Assembly (NCBI GenBank): GCA_016584305.1
Contig: JACEEZ010010991.1
Span: forward strand, 287,501-351,500
DNA length: 64,000 nucleotides
Direction: 5' to 3'
Origin: Chionoecetes opilio
Lineage: Eukaryota > Arthropoda > Malacostraca > Decapoda > Majidae
A program made the position numbers and the translations under genes. This document shows positions 36,107 to 64,000 of this stretch, one piece after another (the first letter of the stretch is position 1; every line of letters starts with the position of its first letter). Under the pieces are notes generated by a model. It had not been told where the DNA came from, searched no databases, and saw only the letters and a program-made list of their open reading frames with translations.

Positions 36107-36730
36107 CCAATATTGCCAATTTTACACTTAGGAATATGACTAAAAATTCTTCATATACGTATAAAATGGGAATGCAAATTTGGTTACTGATCCTACTTCT
36201 ACCACACTACCTACCACTACCACTATAGCCGTAGATAGGGATAGTTTGGCCATGCTCGGTCTAAGCAGCGCCACATTGCCTCTATGCTCCATTGCTCCCA
36301 GTTCCGTATATTGTAATCAAGACATACATTACGGTAGCTCTGGCCGGTATTGCAGCTGTCGGTTACGATCTCCGACTATGTAGCCCTTCCAGCCTCTTCC
36401 TATGTTTCTTGTGTAGGGGTAAAAGACCTCCCTGACGGCCCCCCCTGCACCGTAAACATCAAATATCTGGCTTGTACGACGATAATTACAAAGTATCATA
36501 AGCATCTTAAATGAACATCTTATGAAGGTTTAAGTGAATAGACGTTATGGCAGAGCAGGATGGGAGGCAGAGGAGGCAGGCAGAGAGGCAGGAAGGCGTC
36601 CAGGGGCCAAGTATTCATATACATATAAAAAAAAACAAGACCAACCAAGGCAAACTAAGGAATATGACTAAAATTATTCATCTACATATAAAACAGGAAT
36701 GCAAATTTGGTTACTGATCCTACCATACGA
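36107..36730. repeat. About 70-bp direct repeats bracketing unique sequence
   Basis: GGAATATGACTAAAA...ATAAAA...GGAATGCAAATTTGGTTACT then GATCCTAC occurs at 36130-36195 and 36660-36723. Confidence 0.85.
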
Positions 36731-36737
36731 GTGATAT

Positions 36738-36900
36738 ATTGTGGGGTATCCGGTCATTTCGCCCGCACCAAAGAGTCATTTCGCACAAAGTCAATTCACC
36801 CACACGCTGGAGTCATTTGGTATCCGGTCATTTCGCCCACACCAAAAGGTCATTTCACGGCCCCCAAAAGTCAATTCGCCACACGGTGGAGTCCTTCGCT
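36738..36900. repeat. About 85-bp duplication (GTATCCGGTCATTTCGCCC)
   Basis: Two copies of GTATCCGGTCATTTCGCCC...AAAGTCAATTC...GGAGTC lie directly downstream of the TBC1D5 stop, so within or near its 3' UTR. Confidence 0.8.
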
Positions 36901-36934
36901 ATAGTCTACAAGGATCAGTATAGTAGGGCAAGGC

Positions 36935-60089
<23,155 letters not shown>

Positions 60090-60109
60090 CTTGAGGGCCA
60101 GAAAGGAAA

Positions 60110-61412
60110 GAAAAATATCTATTAGCAAGGGAAAAACACTGAACAACCTCTATTAGCAAGGAAAAAACACTGAACAGCCTCTATTAGCAAGGGAAAAACA
60201 CTGAACAACCTCTATTAGCAAGGAAAAAACACTGAACAGCCTCTATTAGCAAGGAAAAACACGACAGCCTTTTAGCCAAGGGAAAAACACTGACAACCTC
60301 TATTAGCAAGGAAAAACACTGAACAACCTCTATTAGCAAGGAAAAACACTGAACAATCCTCATTACAAGGGAAAAACACTGACAACCTCTGTTAGCAAGG
60401 AAAAACACTGAACAATCTCTATTAGCAAGGGAAAAACACGGACCTCTCTATTAGCAGGGAAAAACACTACAACCTCTATTAGCAAGGAAAAACACTGAAC
60501 AACCTTAGCAGGGGAAAAACACTGAACAACTCTATTGCAGGGAAAAACTGAACAAACCTCTATTAGAAAGGGGAAAAACACTGAACAACCTCTATTAGCA
60601 AGGGAAAAAAAACACTGAACAGCCTCTATTAGCAAGGGAAAAACACTGAACAACCTCTATTAGCAAGGAAAAAACACTGAACAGCCTCTATTAGCAAGGG
60701 AAAAACACTGAACAACCTCTATTAGCAAGGGAAAAACACTGAACAACCTCTATTAGCAGGGAAAAACACTGAACAACCTCTATTAGCAAGGGAAAAACAC
60801 TGAACACAACTCTATTAGCAAGGAAAAAACACTGAACAACCTCTATTAGCAAGGAAAAAACACTGAACAACCTCTATTAGCAAGGGAAAAACACTGAACA
60901 ACCTCTATTAGCAAGGGAAAAACACTGAACAACCTCTATTAGCAAGGGAAAAACACTGAACAACCTCTATTAGCAAGGGAAAAACACTGAACAACCTCTA
61001 TTAGCAAGGGAAAAACACTGAACAACCTCTATTAGCAAGGGAAAAACACTGAACAACCTCTATTAGCAAGGGAAAAACACTGAACAACCTCTATTAGCAA
61101 GGGAAAAACACTGAACAACCTCTATTAGCAAGGGAAAAACACTGAACTACCTCTATTAGCAAGGAAAAAACACTGAACAACCTCTATTAGAAAGGGAAAA
61201 CACTGAACAACCTCTATTAGCAAGGGAAAAAACACTGAACAACCTCTATTAGCAGGAAAAAAACTGAACGCTCTATTAGCAGGAAAAACACTGAACAACC
61301 TCTATTAGCAAGGGAAAAACACTGAACAACCTCTATTAGCAAGGGAAAAACACTGAACAGCCTCTATTAGCAAGGGAAAAACACTGAACCACCTCTATTA
61401 GCAAGGAAAAAC
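60110..61412. repeat. 31-bp minisatellite between exon A and the LINE, about 42 copies
   Basis: Unit TATTAGCAAGGGAAAAACAC plus TGAACAACCTC. Copies at 60240-60560 contain many small deletions while those at 60640-61180 are almost perfect. No spacers. Confidence 0.95.
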
Positions 61413-61426
61413 ACTCAATAGTGTCA

Positions 61427-61483
61427 GTCACCGGACGTCTCCGTGGAGTGAGGTTGTGTTTTGGTTGAGCTCTCGGGATTAGA
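61427..61483 (+). other. LINE 5' untranslated leader
   Basis: This is GC-richer unique sequence between the end of the 31-bp array (about 61410) and the ORF1 ATG at 61484. It marks the 5' start of an apparently near-full-length LINE copy. The exact 5' boundary cannot be fixed from one copy. Confidence 0.5.
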
Positions 61484-62587
61484 ATGGCTATGTCTGTGAT
61501 GGAGAGTGTTGAAGAGGCGGAGAGAGAAGTGGTGTTGTGTGCTTCTGCTGGGGTTGAGAGTGGTAGTGTGGTAGGAGTGAAGGAGGCTGAGGTTAAAACT
61601 AGTGTGGTAGAGGGAGGGAGAAGGGTCAAGGGAGTGTGTAGTGAAGGGTGTGGAGATGCGCTTAAGACTATTCTGGAGGCGATCGAAGACCTGAAAATGA
61701 GCTTTGCAAGTGAAGTGAACGAATTGAAAAGCGTTGTGAAGAAGCAGGAAATAGAGATACGTTCTCTTAAGTGTGGAGGTGAAGGTCCAAGTGGAGTGAG
61801 TGGAGGGGCACATGCGAGGGATGTACCTGTAGGGGTACCAGAGCGAGATGTGACTCAAGCGACTACTAAGGTCACCAGTAAGTCACCAGGGATTGGTGTT
61901 TGGAAGGTAGTTGATCATGGAGCCCGCCCGAAGAACAAAAAGGTAAACAATGACCATGTTGTGTGCACGAACCCATTTCAGGTACTCTCGGGGCTGCAAG
62001 AGGGAGATACGGAGGTAAGGAAGGTGGACGATACATCATTACCCGAAGGTAAAATCTTGGTTGTTTTGGGGACAGTCAGGGTTAGGCATCTTGACAGCAG
62101 GTTCTGTGACAGGGAAGGGATGCGCATGAAGTCGGTGAGTTATCCAGGGAAGGGGATAGGTTATGTTAGTGACAAGATAGTTGAGTGCATGGCGGACCAA
62201 GGGAAAAAGCCCATCGTCTGCCTGAGCGCTGGGGGAAATGATGCTGAGTGTGTAAGAAGTGAGGAATTGCTACGGCGGTTCAAGGAAGCTGTAAGTAAAG
62301 TTAGGGACAGGGGTGGGTTCCCTGTGGTGTGTGGTGTCCTTCCAAGACGCTTTGTTGACGACTTGTGGTTCTCAAGGGCTATTGCATTGAATTGCCGGCT
62401 GGCACTTCATTGCAAAGCCAATGGTTGGGCCTTTGTAGACAGTTGGGACCTCTTTTTCGGGCATAACCACCTCTACCGCAGGGCTGGGGTGCACTTTTCG
62501 AGGAAAGGAGTTCAGATCTTGTCTGAATCCCTTGAAAGGGAGGTAGATGCACTGCAGGCTTTTTTAAGACAGAGAACCGGGGTTTAG
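61484..62587 (+). CDS. CR1/L2-like LINE ORF1 protein with esterase-like (SGNH) domain
   Basis: The frame is 367 codons. Residues 58-96 have a coiled-coil-like heptad pattern (LEAIEDLKMSFASEVNELK). Residues 188-355 follow the SGNH esterase layout found in ORF1 of several CR1/L2-type LINEs: LVVLG...VRHLDSRFC, block III GGND (250-253) and the block V region AGVHFSRKG (334-342). The nucleophile GDS is not in frame: codons 196-200 read GTVRV, while the -1 frame reads GDSQ over the same bases. The Asp expected three residues before His337 is Ala334. The enzyme is probably inactive, or the consensus is wrong here. About 55 bp of untranslated leader separate it from the 31-bp array. Confidence 0.85.
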   Translation: MAMSVMESVEEAEREVVLCASAGVESGSVVGVKEAEVKTSVVEGGRRVKGVCSEGCGDALKTILEAIEDLKMSFASEVNELKSVVKKQEIEIRSLKCGGEGPSGVSGGAHARDVPVGVPERDVTQATTKVTSKSPGIGVWKVVDHGARPKNKKVNNDHVVCTNPFQVLSGLQEGDTEVRKVDDTSLPEGKILVVLGTVRVRHLDSRFCDREGMRMKSVSYPGKGIGYVSDKIVECMADQGKKPIVCLSAGGNDAECVRSEELLRRFKEAVSKVRDRGGFPVVCGVLPRRFVDDLWFSRAIALNCRLALHCKANGWAFVDSWDLFFGHNHLYRRAGVHFSRKGVQILSESLEREVDALQAFLRQRTGV

Positions 62588-62639
62588 ACACTGGGGTCGG
62601 GGTAAAGGAAACTTGCGACACTAGGAGTATCAGAAGGCA

Positions 62640-64000
62640 GGGAACTAAAGTGATTCGTAAGAAGAGAGAGAGGAGGGGTTTAGTTAAAGATAAAGGGAAA
62701 ATTGACAAAAAGAAGAGGAGTTGCTTGAAGGTTTACTATACAAACTGTAGGAGTATTTTAAAAAAAGATAGATTTCCTGAGAGGAATAAATAGTGCAGAG
62801 GATTTTGATATAATAGCATTAACAGAAACATGGTTGGATATGTCAGGAAAGGTATTTGATCCGGAAGTCGAGATAGCTGGGTATAAGTTATTTCACAAGG
62901 ACAGAGTAGGCAGACGAGGAGGAGGAGTTGCGCTTTATGCAAAAGATTCATTGCAGTGTTGTGTTAATAATGTTATAAAAACAGATGACAGCATAGAGTC
63001 TATATGGGTAGAGGTTACGAGGGAACTGAGAAAATGGTTTTGGGTGTAGTGGTATAGGCCTCCAAACTTATGTAAAGAGGATTCGGTCCTATATGGGAAG
63101 AAATAAAAAAGGCCTGCAGATATAATCGACTATGCGTGGTGGTAGATTTTAATCTTAGGAATATAGACGGGGTTTTAAATCATAGGTGACAGCGACGCAG
63201 ATGAATTGTTAATATAATCCGGTAACTTCCTAAGTCAAGCAATCAAGGAGCCTATTAGAGGAATAATATTCTAGATCTATTGCTGAAAAATAGAACGCTT
63301 TAGTTACAAATGTGGAGGTCGGTGGAATTTAGATAATAGCGACCATTATGAGATCAATTTAGCTTAAAATGGGAAGTTGGAAATTAAGTGGCAATAAGCA
63401 TCGAATACCTAATTTCAGAAAGGCCAATTATGAGGATTAAGAAGACACCTGGAGGTTATTAAAAGAGGTGTGGGATGGAGGGAAAGAAATTTTTCCCAGA
63501 ATAAGGACAGGGCGATGACAGCTGAAAGGGCCCCAATTATGAAGGATTGGAAGGCACCGGGAGGTAATTGGCGCGTTAGATATGAAGTGAGGTCATGGCT
63601 GAGGAGGTAATTAGAGCGGTTAGACAGGGAATGAGGTCGGGCTGAGGAGGAAACTAGAGGGGTTTTAAAAATGGAAGTGAGGAGGGCTGAGGAGGATTAT
63701 ACCTATTTGTAAGGAATATAATTGACGGACAGAAAGAAATATTCCTTATGGGGAAATAAGGTCCGAAAGAGTGATCCAAAATGGATGACCCCCAAATTTA
63801 AACCACAACTTTGGGAGTAAAAAGAAACATTTATTTAAGGTTCCAAGGCAGGTTTGGGTAAACAAAGAACAGTATAACGTGATGGCAAGACAGTAAAAGA
63901 AATTAACTCGAGTTGCTAAGAACAATTATGAGATTAAAGTAGCAGGACAGGCGAAAAGGGCCCCAAAGGGGTTCTATCAGGTATATAAAACAAGACAAGG
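62640..64000 (+). pseudogene. CR1/L2-like LINE ORF2, endonuclease part, frameshifted, continues past window
   Basis: Translated pieces in successive frames show the apurinic-like endonuclease: YYTNCRSILKK (62738), then after an A-run frameshift EDFDIIALTETWLD (62800), then AGYKLFHKDRVGRRGGGVAL (62875). WVEVTREL follows, then a second frameshift near 63030. Beyond 63050 frames break every few dozen bases, yet fragments still resemble the end of the endonuclease domain and the linker to reverse transcriptase (YEIKVAGQAKR..GFYQ near 63930). The reverse transcriptase lies outside the window. Matching 3' ends of the same kind of element occur at several other places. Confidence 0.82.

Noticed and set aside
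60110..61412. Regular 31-bp array considered as a CRISPR
   Set aside because: Units are contiguous with no unique spacers, in a eukaryotic gene context. The same holds for the 41-bp array at 30.2-31.3 kb.

Overview
The window looks like a repeat-saturated animal nuclear genome, most likely a decapod crustacean. That is inferred from the extreme density of CA, GA, GTA and GGA microsatellites, AT-rich intergenic DNA, interstitial TTAGG-like (arthropod telomere-type) motifs, a CR1/L2-like LINE, many small inverted-repeat DNA elements and a tRNA-derived SINE. There is no bacterial-style gene organisation. Most long open reading frames are artefacts of simple repeats with no stop codons.

One host gene is clearly recognisable. 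Fifteen coding exons on the minus strand between 60089 and 36935 encode a TBC1D5-type Rab GTPase-activating protein (a retromer-associated RAB7 GAP). Splice sites and codon phases chain correctly across all joins except two. The exon that should encode the central RLLFGREF-type block of the TBC domain is absent between 48538 and 47511, and exon D (56285-56433) carries single-base indels. The 5' end of the gene (first exon or exons) lies beyond the window or is hidden behind the array and LINE at 60100-64000. Nearly every intron holds a minisatellite or microsatellite. The most striking is an 86-bp minisatellite of about 28 copies (53870-56341). Each unit duplicates the 3' end of exon D, including the codons of the YxQ glutamine-finger motif, together with its GTAAGG splice donor. 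A second array (58707-59211) carries copies of exon B's donor.

Layout: 1-13 kb is simple and tandem repeats plus scattered interspersed-repeat tails. 13-17.8 kb holds small inverted-repeat elements and three 5'-truncated LINE 3' ends. 18-22.7 kb is GTA, GA and TA repeats with a long palindrome. 22.7-24.3 kb has a G-run cluster, nuclear-receptor-like half sites and LINE tails. 25-28.5 kb has a foldback element, a 55-58-bp minisatellite and an inverted pair of a coding-like fragment. 29.0-29.7 kb is GC- and CpG-rich. 30.1-31.3 kb is a 41-bp array. 31.6-35.6 kb is a nest of miniature elements (TA-target foldback, TTAA-target piggyBac-like, tRNA SINE). 36.9-60.1 kb is the TBC1D5 gene. 60.1-61.4 kb is a 31-bp array. 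61.4-64 kb is the 5' part of a CR1/L2-like LINE, with ORF1 (esterase type) followed by a frameshifted ORF2 endonuclease region.

Bursts of single-base indels inside several arrays, in exon D and at the right end suggest locally unpolished long-read assembly. Frameshifts in those places should not be taken as biological without read support.
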